This document shows positions 23,734-34,792 of a stretch of DNA of 64,000 nucleotides, piece by piece. Origin of the DNA: Morinoia aosen (lineage: Eukaryota; Arthropoda; Malacostraca; Amphipoda; Talitridae); the NCBI GenBank assembly GCA_030386875.1, contig CM059556.1, positions 36,806,964 to 36,870,963 of the forward strand, in the 5' to 3' direction. Position 1 is the stretch's first letter; each line of letters starts with the position of its first letter. The notes beneath the pieces are model-generated. The model was not told the origin of the DNA. It saw only the letters and a program-made list of their open reading frames with translations, and did no database searches. The translations under genes and the position numbers were made by a program.

Positions 23734-23841
23734 CCCAGTCTAACTTTTTCGCCGCCTGCATGCATGTCTTTCGCCGCCCAAGAAATTAAATCGCTTAGGC
23801 GGCGAAAAACATGCATGCTCCGGCAAAAAAGTTTGACTGGG
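23734..23841. mobile_element. Foldback element H, copy 2
   Basis: A 108-bp palindrome, CCCAGTCTAAC to GACTGGG, with CATGCATG-type blocks in both arms and a central AAATTAAATCGC. It lies 56 bp after SINE S1. Confidence 0.85.
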
Positions 23842-23907
23842 TAGAATCTAAAACAAAATAAGGTCAAAAATTAGTGGGGTAGGTCAAATTGCAATGAGCG
23901 ACTGTTT

Positions 23908-24586
23908 TATGTCTATTCAATATACGCCTTATGTCTATTCAATATACGCCTCATGTCTATTCAATATACGGCTCATGTCTATTCAATATACGCCTCATGC
24001 CTATTCAATATGCGCCTCATGTCTATTCAATATACGCCTCATGTCTATTCAATATACGCCTCATGTCTATTCAATATACGCCTCATGTCTATTCAATATA
24101 CGGCTCATGTCTATTCAATATACGCCTCATGCCTATTCAATATGCGCCTCATGTCTATTCAATATACGCCTCATGTCTATTCAATATACGCCTCATGTCT
24201 ATTCAATATACGCCTCATGTCTATTCAATATACGGCTCATGTCTATTCAATATACGCCTCATGCCTATTCAATATGCGCCTCATGTCTATTCAATATACG
24301 CCTCATGTCTATTCAATATACGCCTCATGTCTATTCAATATACGCCTCATGTCTATTCAATATACGCCTCATGTCTATTCAATATACGCCTCATGTCTAT
24401 TCAATATACGCCTCATGTCTATTCAATATACGCCTCATGTCTGTTCAATATACGCCTCATGTCTATTCAATATACGCCTCATGTCTATTCAATATACGCC
24501 TCATGTCTGTTCAATATACGCCTCATGTCTATTCAATATACGCCTCATGTCTATTCATTATACGCCTCATGTCTATTTAATATACT
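23908..24586. repeat. 22-bp minisatellite, 31 copies, 132-bp higher-order period
   Basis: The unit is CTCATGTCTATTCAATATAC plus GC. A variant pair (GGCTCATG, then GCCTATTCAATATGCG) recurs at 23971, 24103 and 24235, exactly six units (132 bp) apart; the right half lacks it. All three + frames stay open for more than 200 codons as a repeat artefact. Confidence 0.95.
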
Positions 24587-25940
24587 TCAATTTGAATGTA
24601 ATTTTATCGATTTCCTCGATTTAAATGACAATCTTCTGCTGTATGTGGCCCTACACAATTTTCATGCATTTAAAGGGTGCAAGAGACTTAAACACGGACA
24701 ACAATTCCAGTACTTAGTCCAGTGCTTTACAATTATAATACGCATAAAAATAACTACTCTAAGAGCAGAGTTATACGTTCACTACAGAAAAGTTTTTTCA
24801 CTTTTTGTTCATTCTCAAGAAAACTTACAGACGACGCGTTCTTTTAACGTTGCTGATTTTTTCAATGTCAAATTACTGATGTACTTGAAAAATTAAGGTA
24901 TGAAACTGCATCATTTCCTTACTGACCAACCTGAAAAATTGAAGTATTAAACTCAATCATCTTACTGATGAACTTGAAAAATTAATGTATGAAACTGCAT
25001 CATTGCCTTAATTCGAAGTAATTTTTCTTGCCATCGCTGCGGATCCAAGCATCAAACACCGCAAAATGTGTATTAAATGCTTCAAATTTTCAAACATTGC
25101 CAACTCCAGTGAACAATTTTTAATGACTCACAGGGTTCGTACCTTATCATTGTACAATTGGTAACTTGTCGAGCGATTCTATCCATTGCATTCAAGGGAA
25201 AGCTTAATGAAGACTTTCTAGGCAAGATTTATTGTATTATGGTTAGGCAGAATTGAATAATTGCAATTATGCAAGTTCAACACCTGGAAGTGCCCAGAGC
25301 CATTTGCAAAAATTTCAACATTTGCAACAAATTATATTGAAATACATGGCAGATCGTCATATTTTGCGACGGTGAATGCACTCGACCCAAAGGGAACGTT
25401 CCCCTTGCCCCGAGTCTGGTATAATTATACCGCTGGAAAATTGCTCAGACAAAGATGTTTATAATGACTTATTTTTGCTGTACACGCGCTGAAAAAAAGC
25501 GTATTTTCTGATATATTTTGAGACAAAATTACTCCTTGCGATGCAGCTCAACGCCTCTGCTGTCGTAGTCAAAATCAAGCAGTAAATAATTTTGCAGGAA
25601 ATAAAAAGTCATTTAGTTATTTTAGTTATTTTTCACGCGCGACAGGGCACCCAAGTCTCAGCAAAGAGTGTGGGATCCACAGCAGTCACTGCAGAGTGGC
25701 TCATCAAGCACGTCTAATATTTTATAAAAACAGTTGGACCAAAATTAAGAGTGTCAAGTGAAGGTTATACTACGGAAGAAATTTTTGAATTCTGGTATGT
25801 TTTTACAAGGAAAGACTCAAGGGCACAAGATGAATAAAAATAGCAGCTATCACTTCCAAATAAATTGACGCATTCGGTCATTTTCTGTCGGAAAATACTC
25901 AAGGGCTCGACAAAAACGAAAGTATTGGACCTGAAACACG
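24587..25940. other. Non-coding DNA with a short ~58-bp degenerate repeat
   Basis: At about 24871-25010, TTACTGATGWACTTGAAAAATT and GTATGAAACTGCATCATT blocks repeat two to three times. Nothing else recognised in 1.35 kb. Confidence 0.5.
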
Positions 25941-27135
25941 AATAAAACTAACTTTAACAGCAAATGCTGCCGGATAAAACTAACTATAACAGCAAGTACT
26001 GCCGGATAAAACTATAACAGCAAATGCTGCCGGATAAAACTAACTATGACAGCAAATTCTGCAAGATAAAACTAACTATAACAGCAAAGGTTAAAGGTTA
26101 AAGGTTAACATCGGCATCTTTGGGATGCTTTATTTCCAATCAAGCCTGATACATATGATCTTAGCATTGGTTTTTCAAATGTCTTATAACTAACACTATA
26201 TATAGGACACCATGACGGTTCCCCCGTAAAGCCGGTACCCATTTCCGACACCTGGGTTGAGTGGGGTATTGTGCTTGAGCTTTCCCTTATACCCAACGGG
26301 GAAAATCTCCGCGCCAGCGCCGGGATACGAACCCGCGACTCCAACATACGAGCCCGATCCCTTAACCACTGTACCACGGAGAGCACAGCAAATGTTGCCG
26401 GATAAAACTAACTATAACAGCAAATTCTGCCGGATAAAACTAACTATAACAGCAAATACTGCCGGATAAAACTAACTATAACATCAAATGCTGCCGGATA
26501 AAACTAACTATAAGAGCAAATGCTACCGGATAAAACTAACTATAACAGCAAATGCTGCCGGATAAAACTAACTATAACAGCAAATGTTGCCGGATAAAAC
26601 TAACTATAACAGCAAATGCTGCCGGATAAAACTAACTATAACAGCAAATGTTACCGGATAAAACTAACTATAACAGCAAATGCTGCCGGATAAAACTAAC
26701 GATAACAGCAAATGCTGCCGGATAAAACTAACTATAACAGCAAATGCTGCCGGATAAAACTAACTATAACAGCAAATACTGCCGGATAAAACCATAACAG
26801 CAAATGCTGCCGGATAAAACTAACTATAACAGCAAATGCTGCCGGATAAAACTAACTATAACAGCAAATGCTGCCGGATAAAACTAACTATAACAGCAAA
26901 TGCTGCCGGATAAAACTAACTATAACAGCAAATGCTGCCGGATAAAACTAACTTTAACAGCAAATGCTGCCGGATAAAACTAACTATAACAGCAAATGCT
27001 GCTAGATAAAACTAACTATAACAGCAAATGTTGCCGGATAAAACTAACTATAACAGCAAATGCTGCCAGATAAAACTAACTATAACAGCTATTGCTACCG
27101 AATAACACTATCACACAACAGCCGTTGCTGTCGAA
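25941..27135. repeat. 32-bp minisatellite split by a SINE
   Basis: About 27 units containing GATAAAACTAACTATAACAG and CAAATGCTGCCG, with a few ~27-bp short units. SINE S2 lies at 26089-26384. Units decay at the right edge. Confidence 0.95.
26081..26392 (-). mobile_element. tRNA-derived SINE, copy S2, inside the 32-bp array
   Basis: Reverse orientation relative to S1. On the minus strand an A box TGGTACAGTGG (26366-26376 region) and a B-box-like GTTCGTATC (26324-26332) precede the same body. The 3' end has the GCATC/GATGC hairpin and then a TTTAACC repeat tail (seen as GGTTAAAGGTTAAAGG on +, 26089 onward). The array motif ACAGCAAA is duplicated on both sides (26081-26088 and 26385-26392), an 8-bp target duplication. 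Confidence 0.85.
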
Positions 27136-27284
27136 TAAGTTGTCAGATTTGGTTCTATTTTTACATGAAAGCACCCACAGACACCACAACAGACAGAAAA
27201 TATCAGGTGTCGCCGCTAATTTAATTCTCGATATTTGCGTGGGGAGACACCGACCGCGACAACAAGAGTATAAATATAATAGTA

Positions 27285-30026
27285 ATGGTGGGTAGCTATA
27301 ATTCATTATTATAATAGCAATGGTGGTAGAGATAATTCAATACAATAATAACGTTGCTGGTAGCAATAATTCAACACAAGAATGACGTTGGTGGTAGCAA
27401 TAAATCAATACAATAATAACGTCGTTGGCATCAATAACTCATCACAATAAAGCAATAACTCACCACAATAACTCCGCCGCAGCAATAATTCACCACAAAA
27501 AGTCACCGCAGCAATAACTCACCACAATAACCCCACCGCAGCAATAACTCACCACAATAACCCCACCGCAGCAATAACTCACCACAATAACCCCACCGCA
27601 GCAATAACTCACCACAATAACCCCACCGCAGCAATAATTCACCACAAAAACGTCACCGCAGCAATAACTCACCACAATAACCCCACCGCAGCAATAACTC
27701 ACCACAATAACCCCACCGCAGCAATAACTCACCACAATAACAACGTTGCTGGCAGCAATAACTCACCACAATAACCCCACCGCAGCAATAACTCACCACA
27801 ATAACCCCACCGCAGCAATAACTCACCACAATAACCCCACCGCAGCAATAACTCACCACAATAACCCCACCGCAGCAATAGCTCACCACAATAACCCCAC
27901 CGCAGCAATAACTCACCACAATAACCCCACCGCAGCAATAACTCACCACAATAACCCCACCGCAGCAATAACTCACCACAATAACCCCACCGCAGCAATA
28001 ATTCACCACAAAAACGTCACCGCAGCAATAACTCACCACAATAACAACGTTGCTGGCAGCAATAACTCACCACAATAACCCCACCGCAGCAATAATTCAC
28101 CACAAAAACGTCACCGCAGCAATAACTCACCACAATAACCCCACCGCAGCAATAATTCACCACAAAAACGTCACCGCAGCAATAACTCACCACAATAACC
28201 CCACCGCAGCAATAACTCACCACAATAACCCCACCGCAGCAATAATTCACCACAAAAACGTCACCGCAGCAATAACTCACCACAATAACCCCACCGCAGC
28301 AATAATTCACCACAATAACCCCACCGCAGCAATAACTCACCACAATAACCCCACCGCAGCAATAACTCACCACAATAACCCCACCGCAGCAATAACTCAC
28401 CACAATAACCCCACCGCAGCAATAACTCACCACAATAACCCCACCGCAGCAATAACTCACCACAATAACCCCACCGCAGCAATAACTCACCACAATAACC
28501 CCACCGCAGCAATAACTCACCACAATAACCCCACCGCAGCAATAACTCACCACAATAACCCCACCGCAGCAATAACTCACCACAATAACCCCACCGCAGC
28601 AATAACTCACCACAATAACCCCACCGCAGCAATAACTCACCACAATAACCCCACCGCAGCAATAATTCACCACAAAAACGTCACCGCAGCAATAACTCAC
28701 CACAATAACCCCACCGCAGCAATAACTCACCACAATAACCCCACCGCAGCAATAACTCACCACAATAACCCCACCGCAGCAGTAACTCACCACAATAACC
28801 CCACTGCAGCAATAACTCACCACAATAACCCCACCGCAGCAATAACTCACCACAATAACCCCACCGCAGCAATAACTCACCACAATAACCCCACCGCAGC
28901 AGTAACTCACCACAATAACCCCACCGCAGCAATAACTCACCACAATAACCCCACCGCAGCAATAACTCACCACAATAACCCCACCGCAGCAATAACTCAC
29001 CACAATAACCCCACCGCAGCAATAACTCACCACAATAACAACGTTGCTGGCAGCAATAACTCACCACAATAACCCCACCGCAGCAATAACTCACCACAAT
29101 AACAACGTTGCTGGCAGCAATAACTCACCACAATAACCCCACCGCAGCAATAACTCACCACAATAACCCCACCGCAGCAATAACTCACCACAATAACCCC
29201 ACCGCAGCAATAACTCACCACAATAACCCCACCGCAGCAATAACTCACCACAATAACAACGTTGCTGGCAGCAATAACTCACCACAATAACCCCACCGCA
29301 GCAATAACTCACCACAATAACCCCACCGCAGCAATAACTCACCACAATAACCCCACCGCAGCAATAACTCACCACAATAACCCCACCGCAGCAGTAACTC
29401 ACCACAAAAACGTCGCTGGCATCAATAACTCACCACAATAAAGCAACAACTCACCACAAAAACTCCGCCGCAGCAATAACTCACCACAAAAACGTCGCTG
29501 GCATCAATAACTCACCACAATAAAGCAATAACTCACCACAATAACCCCACCGCAGCAGTAACTCACCACAAAAACGTCGCTGGCATCAATAACTCACCAC
29601 AATAAAGCAACAACTCACCACAAAAACTCCGCCGCAGCAATAACTCACCACAAAAACGTCGCTGGCATCAATAACTCACCACAATAAAGCAACAACTCAC
29701 CACAATAAAGCAACAACTCACCACAAAAACTCCGCCGCAGCAATAACTCACCACAATAACCCCACCGCAGCAATAACTCACCACAAAAACGTCGCTGGCA
29801 TCAATAACTCACCACAATAAAGCAACAACTCACCACAAAAACTCCGCCGCAGCAATAACTCACCACAAAAACGTCGCTGGCATCAATAACTCACCACAAT
29901 AAAGCAACAACTCACCACAATAAAGCAACAACTCACCACAATAAAGCAACAACTCACCACAATAAAGCAACAACTCACCACAATAAAGCAACAACTCACC
30001 ACAATAAAGCAACAACTCACCACAAA
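27285..30026. repeat. 30-bp minisatellite, about 90 copies
   Basis: The unit contains CAATAACTCACCACAATAAC and CCCACCGCAG. The centre (about 28,300-29,000) is nearly uniform. Both edges hold diverged units: TAATGGTGG/AACGTTGCTGG types left of 27,430, and CGTCGCTGGCATC plus 15-bp AAAGCAACAACTCACC half-units right of 29,400. Open frames of up to 340 codons on both strands are repeat shadows. Confidence 0.97.
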
Positions 30027-30440
30027 GCAGCCACACGGCCCGTAAGCTCCACAGCTCCGTCACCGTCCCAGGCTCCACAGCTCATCCCGCGGGTCCTTGA
30101 GGGTGCGGAGCCTCCCGCGGGATTTAGGGATTAGTTAAAAATAGTCCCGGCAGCAATGGCCGCCGCTCTGAGCAAGACGAAGTGCCTCCATAAGCCATAA
30201 AGTCTGGAATTATGGAAAAAATAACTTGGACCGAGTTCAGTAATTATATTTCGCGAATTTTTTTCTTTCTTTTCAATTTACGCGTCGTGGAAGATATTTT
30301 TTATTTTCTTTAAATGGGGGATCACTTCACGTATTTTAATTTGGCAGCAGACTGTGATTCTTTTCTATCACTCGTGTTAGAAACGGTGTTGAGTTTCACA
30401 CTTATACTATTATGACCAAGTCATCATATGGACTGAATTC
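30027..30440. other. Non-coding DNA
   Basis: Nothing recognised after the array edge. Confidence 0.45.
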
Positions 30441-30960
30441 TGCTCAAAATAACATCACAACTCGGACTGTTCTCCAAAGTGTTCTAAATAACAAATTTCA
30501 AGTTTCCTATTTTCCTATTATATGACTAGCAGCTCATTCTGTGGACTCTGCAGTGGTTGTGGACTGAAAATATCATAACAACTTGGTTAGGTGCTCTCCA
30601 GAGGGTTGTTCTAAAATACAAATTTTAAACTTTATATTTCCCTTCTATATGACCAGCAAAATCTGCTGACTCGACAGTGATTGTGCTCTGGTTAAAATAA
30701 GTAAACAACTCGGTTTGTTTTCCAGAGTGTTCTAAATTGCAAATTTTAAACTTCATATTTCCTTTTTATATGACCAGCGAACGAATGACTTCTATATGAC
30801 CAGCGGATACCGTGGGCTCTACAATGATTGTTCAAATTTCCCTTTTATACAACAGTGCTTTTGTTCTGTTCGAAATAAGGAAACAACTCGGTCTATTTTA
30901 CTAAGTGTTCCAATTTCAAAGTTTTTTATTAATAAGCCAGTATTCCTCAATAGTTTCCAG
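30441..30960. repeat. ~120-bp degenerate tandem
   Basis: About four diverged units with AACAACTCGGTTTGTT, CCAGAGTGTTCTAAAT, CAAATTTTAAACTT and TATATGACCAGC blocks in constant order. Confidence 0.7.
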
Positions 30961-31021
30961 CATGCGACGAGACCGAGCGCACCACTGGCAGCCCACACGC
31001 CACTGCTGCGCTAAACAAACA

Positions 31022-31302
31022 AACATCGGCATCTACGGATGCTTTATTTCCAATTCAAGCCTGATACACATCACCTTGTACATTGGTTTTTCAAATGCCT
31101 TATAACTAACGCCAGGACGCCATGCATAACGCTTTCCTCCGGACAAGACCGGTACCCATTTCAGTCACCTGGGTAGAGTGGGGTATTTTGCTGTGAATTT
31201 TTCCCTTATACTCAACGGAGAAAGTCGCCAGCAGTGCCGGGATTCGAACCCCCGACACCTTCACGGAAGGGCAGGCACTTTAACCACACGGCTAAGGCAG
31301 GA
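31022..31302 (-). mobile_element. tRNA-derived SINE, copy S3
   Basis: Minus-strand A box TTAGCCGTGTGG (31284-31295) and B box GTTCGAATC (31241-31249) precede the shared SINE body and the 3' GCATC/GATGC hairpin. The tail is a GTTT repeat (AAACAAACAAAC on +). A clear target duplication was not found. Confidence 0.85.
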
Positions 31303-31707
31303 GTTTTGATCAATTGGCCTCGTCGTAGCGGCGCAAAAGACAGCGTAAGTTGATCTTAATGGTCTTACGCGGCCAGGGGTAAGACGACGCAAATTTTTGA
31401 AAATCTGAGTCTTGGTGCCTCTTTCAAAGAAAAGAAAAAGGAAAACCAATGTAGCTAAGAATATCTTAAAAAACAAACGTTTTGAATGTTAAAAAATTAT
31501 TCATCACTGCTCTGAAAAAAACATTAATCTATGTGTTAAGAATTGAAAGACCAACTACTGCTTTTGAATATGGTAAAAATTAAACAGTGACACTAAAAAG
31601 GCTTTAATTAAACGAAAAACATCAAAAATTTTAACAAGCAATGGAAACAGCTTAGGTGGCTAACAGGAAAGGATAACAGTTTAGAACAATAGGATCGGAT
31701 GCACTTA
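31303..31707. other. Non-coding DNA
   Basis: Pre-insertion flank of the LTR element; nothing recognised. Confidence 0.45.
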
Positions 31708-31711
31708 CTCC

Positions 31712-31878
31712 TGTACGGGCACGTTGTATCTGTCTGGATATCTGGAGTCTGTATTAGCAGTACATAAAAGCCGTTGCTGTCGAGGCTTAGGGGCTCAATC
31801 TACCGATTCCCATCCTGCTGTCAACACCTAGTGGAATAAACTCGCCAAGCTCACCATACTTGTTTCTCTGACCGCACA
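31712..31878 (+). repeat. 5' LTR
   Basis: 167 bp, TGTACGGG to CGCACA (TG...CA ends). CATAAAAG near 31763-31770 is a TATA-like candidate and AATAAA (31835-31840) a polyadenylation signal, giving a plausible U3-R-U5 layout. Identical to the 3' LTR. Confidence 0.95.
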
Positions 31879-31883
31879 TTAAG

Positions 31884-31901
31884 TGGTGGCCAGTTGCGAT
31901 T
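31884..31901 (+). promoter_or_regulatory. Putative primer-binding site
   Basis: TGGTGGCCAGTTGCGATT begins 5 nt after the LTR with the TGG that pairs with a tRNA CCA end. The complementarity appears to continue beyond 18 nt: on the minus strand 31898-31906 reads GTTCGAATC, a perfect T-loop/B-box sequence. I cannot assign the tRNA; a class II (Leu or Ser) tRNA is possible. Confidence 0.7.
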
Positions 31902-33325
31902 CGAACTCACATTCGCATAAGTGTTACCTGAAGATTTAGTTCTCCGTGAAGATAGTTTTGAACAGTGTAAATACCAAATGTGTTCCAGCGAAAACAACCA
32001 GCTCTGGCGACCTGAAGAAACAGTCATTGTGTTTGGCATCATCGTCTCTAAAGAATTGTTGACGGAAGCTTACTGTAGATTTACAGTATTTCTTAATTTA
32101 TACTCACCCCTGCGTACGAAAATTTTGGTCTACGAGTGTGAAAACGACACTATAGAACTCGTTTTTCAAGTGAAAATTGCAGCGTTCCCAGCGTCAACCA
32201 GTGAGTGAATTTTACAGCTACAAGAAGTGAATTCAACTCTACAAGTACTAAGAACAATTAAATTTGTGTAAGATAAATAACTACGATTGCACCAAAAACA
32301 GTAGCAGTGACTGTAGCAGTGAAGTGACACGTACTTTCAGTTTACAAGTGTAAATTCTGCAACGTGGTGCACAGTATAAACGCAGTATAATCTTGCTGTA
32401 CCAGCCACAGCATCACAGCATCTCATCATTGCTGCAGGAGACGCTGTCAGCGTGTTCAGCGTGTCAGCGTGTTCAGCTGTCTTCAGTGTTCACAGTTAAG
32501 TCTTCTGTGAGAAATTTTTTTTTCTCTCTTTGTTTAGTACTACCTCGCTCTGTCCCGGGCAGCTAGTCATTTTTTTTGTCGCACTTATTGCCGTGGTTTT
32601 TTTTTACCACGCCCGCTTCCTGAATAGTGGCACTCAGTGGCACTCTGAACGTCGTGTGAGAGACACGTAGGTCCCACGAATCTGGAACGTAGCTGGTTAC
32701 CAGCTTTTACCGCGATTTGCATCGTGAGTTTCAAATTTTTTTGGCATTTGAATAGGAGTGTTAGTAGAAGTGTGTGAATCACCTCGATTTCAATTTTTGA
32801 AGCTTTAATGTGATAGAATTACACGTTCTTTGCTGTGGAGGAGCAATATTTTTTTTTAACGCCTTGTCGTAAGCCTCAGCATTCACGAGCACTCTGCACG
32901 TTTTATTGAGAAGTCACAAAGAGTTGCACTGCTTGTGGTATTAGAAAGTGCCACTATTTACTGAATTTAATTGGAAGTATTGGTTACGTAATTTTATTAG
33001 CGATATAGATGCCTTGTGATTACTATTGAGATTAACGTGTATTTTGCGCGTATTAGATGTGTTTTATTAGTTCTTACATACTATTTGTGATTCTTAACTC
33101 AAGTGGGATTATTAATTTTTTTGTGGTTCTTCAAAGTGTGTCTTTAATTAATTTTTGGGTGTTCTAAATGCATTTACGGTGTTTATTATCATTTTAAATG
33201 GTTTTAGGGTGTTTCTTATCATTCGCGGAGTCTGATATTAATTTTTAATTGAATTATTAAGTGAATTTTGGTAGTGAATTGTTAATTTTTAGTAGAATAG
33301 GATATTTTTCGATGAAAAACGACAC
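31902..33325 (+). other. Untranslated leader of the LTR element
   Basis: About 1.4 kb without a long ORF, holding poly-T runs. A short upstream ORF starts at ATG 33312 in another frame and overlaps the gag start, so gag translation would need leaky scanning or internal initiation. Confidence 0.7.
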
Positions 33326-34792
33326 ATGTCGGATTTCTCTGATTCTTTAGATAGTGAGGACGAAGTAGTTAGAACTAAACCTACTGTAACTAAGTACGGA
33401 CGAGTCAGTACTCCAAGGGTGACTACGGAGCCAGTAATTAGCAAAATGACGACTCCTACGGCAGCGACAGCTGGACCTAGTCCTAGTGCTGGACCTAGTA
33501 ACGTGGACGCATCACAACTTGCACGTGACATAGCTGCAAATCTAAATGTTCCCTCTGTCGGTACGATAATGACTAATGCAGAGCTTCCTACCTTCAGGGG
33601 AAGACGACGGGTCCATGATTCCGAGTTTCTCGAGAATAAGAGCTTTCATACGCATATCCAAAATTTAAGGGCTTACATGTCCTTGTTGCCAGATGCCACT
33701 AGTGATGAGCGTAGAAAGGAATTTTTAGTACGATCTGCAAACAAGAACGTCGGCGATTTCAATAGTGTAGTAACTAAGCTAGTCAACGCTGACTTGAATT
33801 ATTCTTTCGATCAGGTCGTTCAGATACTTGAAGACATTTACGTCTCGAAAGGAGAAAAGAGTATCCATGCATTGGCTTGCGATCTAAACGAGTTAAAATT
33901 AGTTAAAAATAATGCACTTGCTGCTCAGATCGTGAACGCGTTTTCGAAAATAAGGAAGCTAACCGAGAGTATTCTTAATTCAAACTCGTTAGGGTGGCAG
34001 CGGCACAGTTATTTCCAAAACTGCACGACTCAGGCTGAGTTAAAAAAATTTGTAGGCGACAGCATGTCGTACAGTTTGGCCTTATCAATTTTGGGTCCAT
34101 TATTTGATGAGTCGTTCGCTAGAAAGATTTTTGAAACACAATTTTCAACGGCAGAGGAACTGTTAGCTAAGTTAATTTCCGCAGTGCGTAGTCAAAGCGA
34201 GTCTAAGAAAATTCTCGCACAAAAGTATCAGGTCAGACAGGACAGTGAGAGTTATGTAGGTGAAGTGACTAGGGAAGTCGAGGAAGTTTTGGAGGAGCAA
34301 GATCAATTCCAGGAGCACGAAGTGTACTACGGAGGTGTCGGAAATTATCGTAGGAATTTTCGATCAGGAATGAGGAGGATTGTTCCTAGACCTTGGCTAA
34401 ATAGAGGACGAAGTAGAGGCAGAGAGTTTAACAGTTATGTAGGAGATAGAGGACATGGTTCCTTAGAATGTAACTGGGTTAAATCAGATAGCGGTAGTTC
34501 TGGAGTTGTAGGAAATTCCGGAGGAAATTCGGGCACGAAAAAGCCCGGGTTCCCGTACTGTACCTCCTGTTCAATGGTAGGGCACTTTGAGTGTCGACCT
34601 CAAAGAGGTCAAGTTCAAGGAGGTCAGAGAGGATGTTTTGCCTGCGGTGGAACTCACGTAGTAAAAAACTGTAGAGCGAGCGGTTCGGAGATCCGTAGCT
34701 ATAGGGCGTATTTACGCGGCAGAGGTAGCGCGAACCGTGGCCAAAATGAAGTTCATTGGGCGGAGAGCAAGTCAAGTGATTTTTTAAACTAG
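33326..34792 (+). CDS. gag: Gag-like structural protein
   Basis: 488 codons from ATG 33326 to TAG 34790-34792. The N-terminal part is Ser/Thr/Pro-rich, the middle is a helical capsid-like region, and residues ~330-385 are Arg/Gly-rich. The C-terminal region has two Cys/His clusters: CX2CX4HX2C starting at residue ~412 and CX2CX3HX4C starting at ~437. Both deviate from the classical CX2CX4HX4C zinc knuckle. Inferred to form the particle and bind genomic RNA. The stop directly follows a -1 slippery sequence. Gag function is inferred from position, basic region and knuckles, because gag sequences diverge quickly. Confidence 0.88.
   Translation: MSDFSDSLDSEDEVVRTKPTVTKYGRVSTPRVTTEPVISKMTTPTAATAGPSPSAGPSNVDASQLARDIAANLNVPSVGTIMTNAELPTFRGRRRVHDSEFLENKSFHTHIQNLRAYMSLLPDATSDERRKEFLVRSANKNVGDFNSVVTKLVNADLNYSFDQVVQILEDIYVSKGEKSIHALACDLNELKLVKNNALAAQIVNAFSKIRKLTESILNSNSLGWQRHSYFQNCTTQAELKKFVGDSMSYSLALSILGPLFDESFARKIFETQFSTAEELLAKLISAVRSQSESKKILAQKYQVRQDSESYVGEVTREVEEVLEEQDQFQEHEVYYGGVGNYRRNFRSGMRRIVPRPWLNRGRSRGREFNSYVGDRGHGSLECNWVKSDSGSSGVVGNSGGNSGTKKPGFPYCTSCSMVGHFECRPQRGQVQGGQRGCFACGGTHVVKNCRASGSEIRSYRAYLRGRGSANRGQNEVHWAESKSSDFLN
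34780..34792 (+). promoter_or_regulatory. Probable -1 ribosomal frameshift site (gag-pol)
   Basis: Read in the gag frame, 34783-34789 is T TTA AAC and 34780-34786 is T TTT TTA. Both fit the X XXY YYZ slippery heptamer and both are known efficient -1 slip sequences in viruses. The gag stop TAG follows at once (34790-34792). pol lies exactly in the -1 frame, open from 34780. A downstream pseudoknot could not be verified by eye. Confidence 0.85.

Noticed and set aside
23908-24586. CRISPR array (regular short repeats)
   Set aside because: Units are contiguous with no unique spacers, and the context is eukaryotic. The same holds for the other arrays.
27653-29405. THHNNPTAAI / VSYCCGGVIV repeat ORFs
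   Set aside because: Shadows of the 30-bp array; open on both strands and ending where the array changes.
31884-31960. A tRNA gene on the minus strand
   Set aside because: It has a B-box-like T loop, but two T-stem mismatches, no A box and no acceptor 5' half. Better explained as the primer-binding region of the LTR element.
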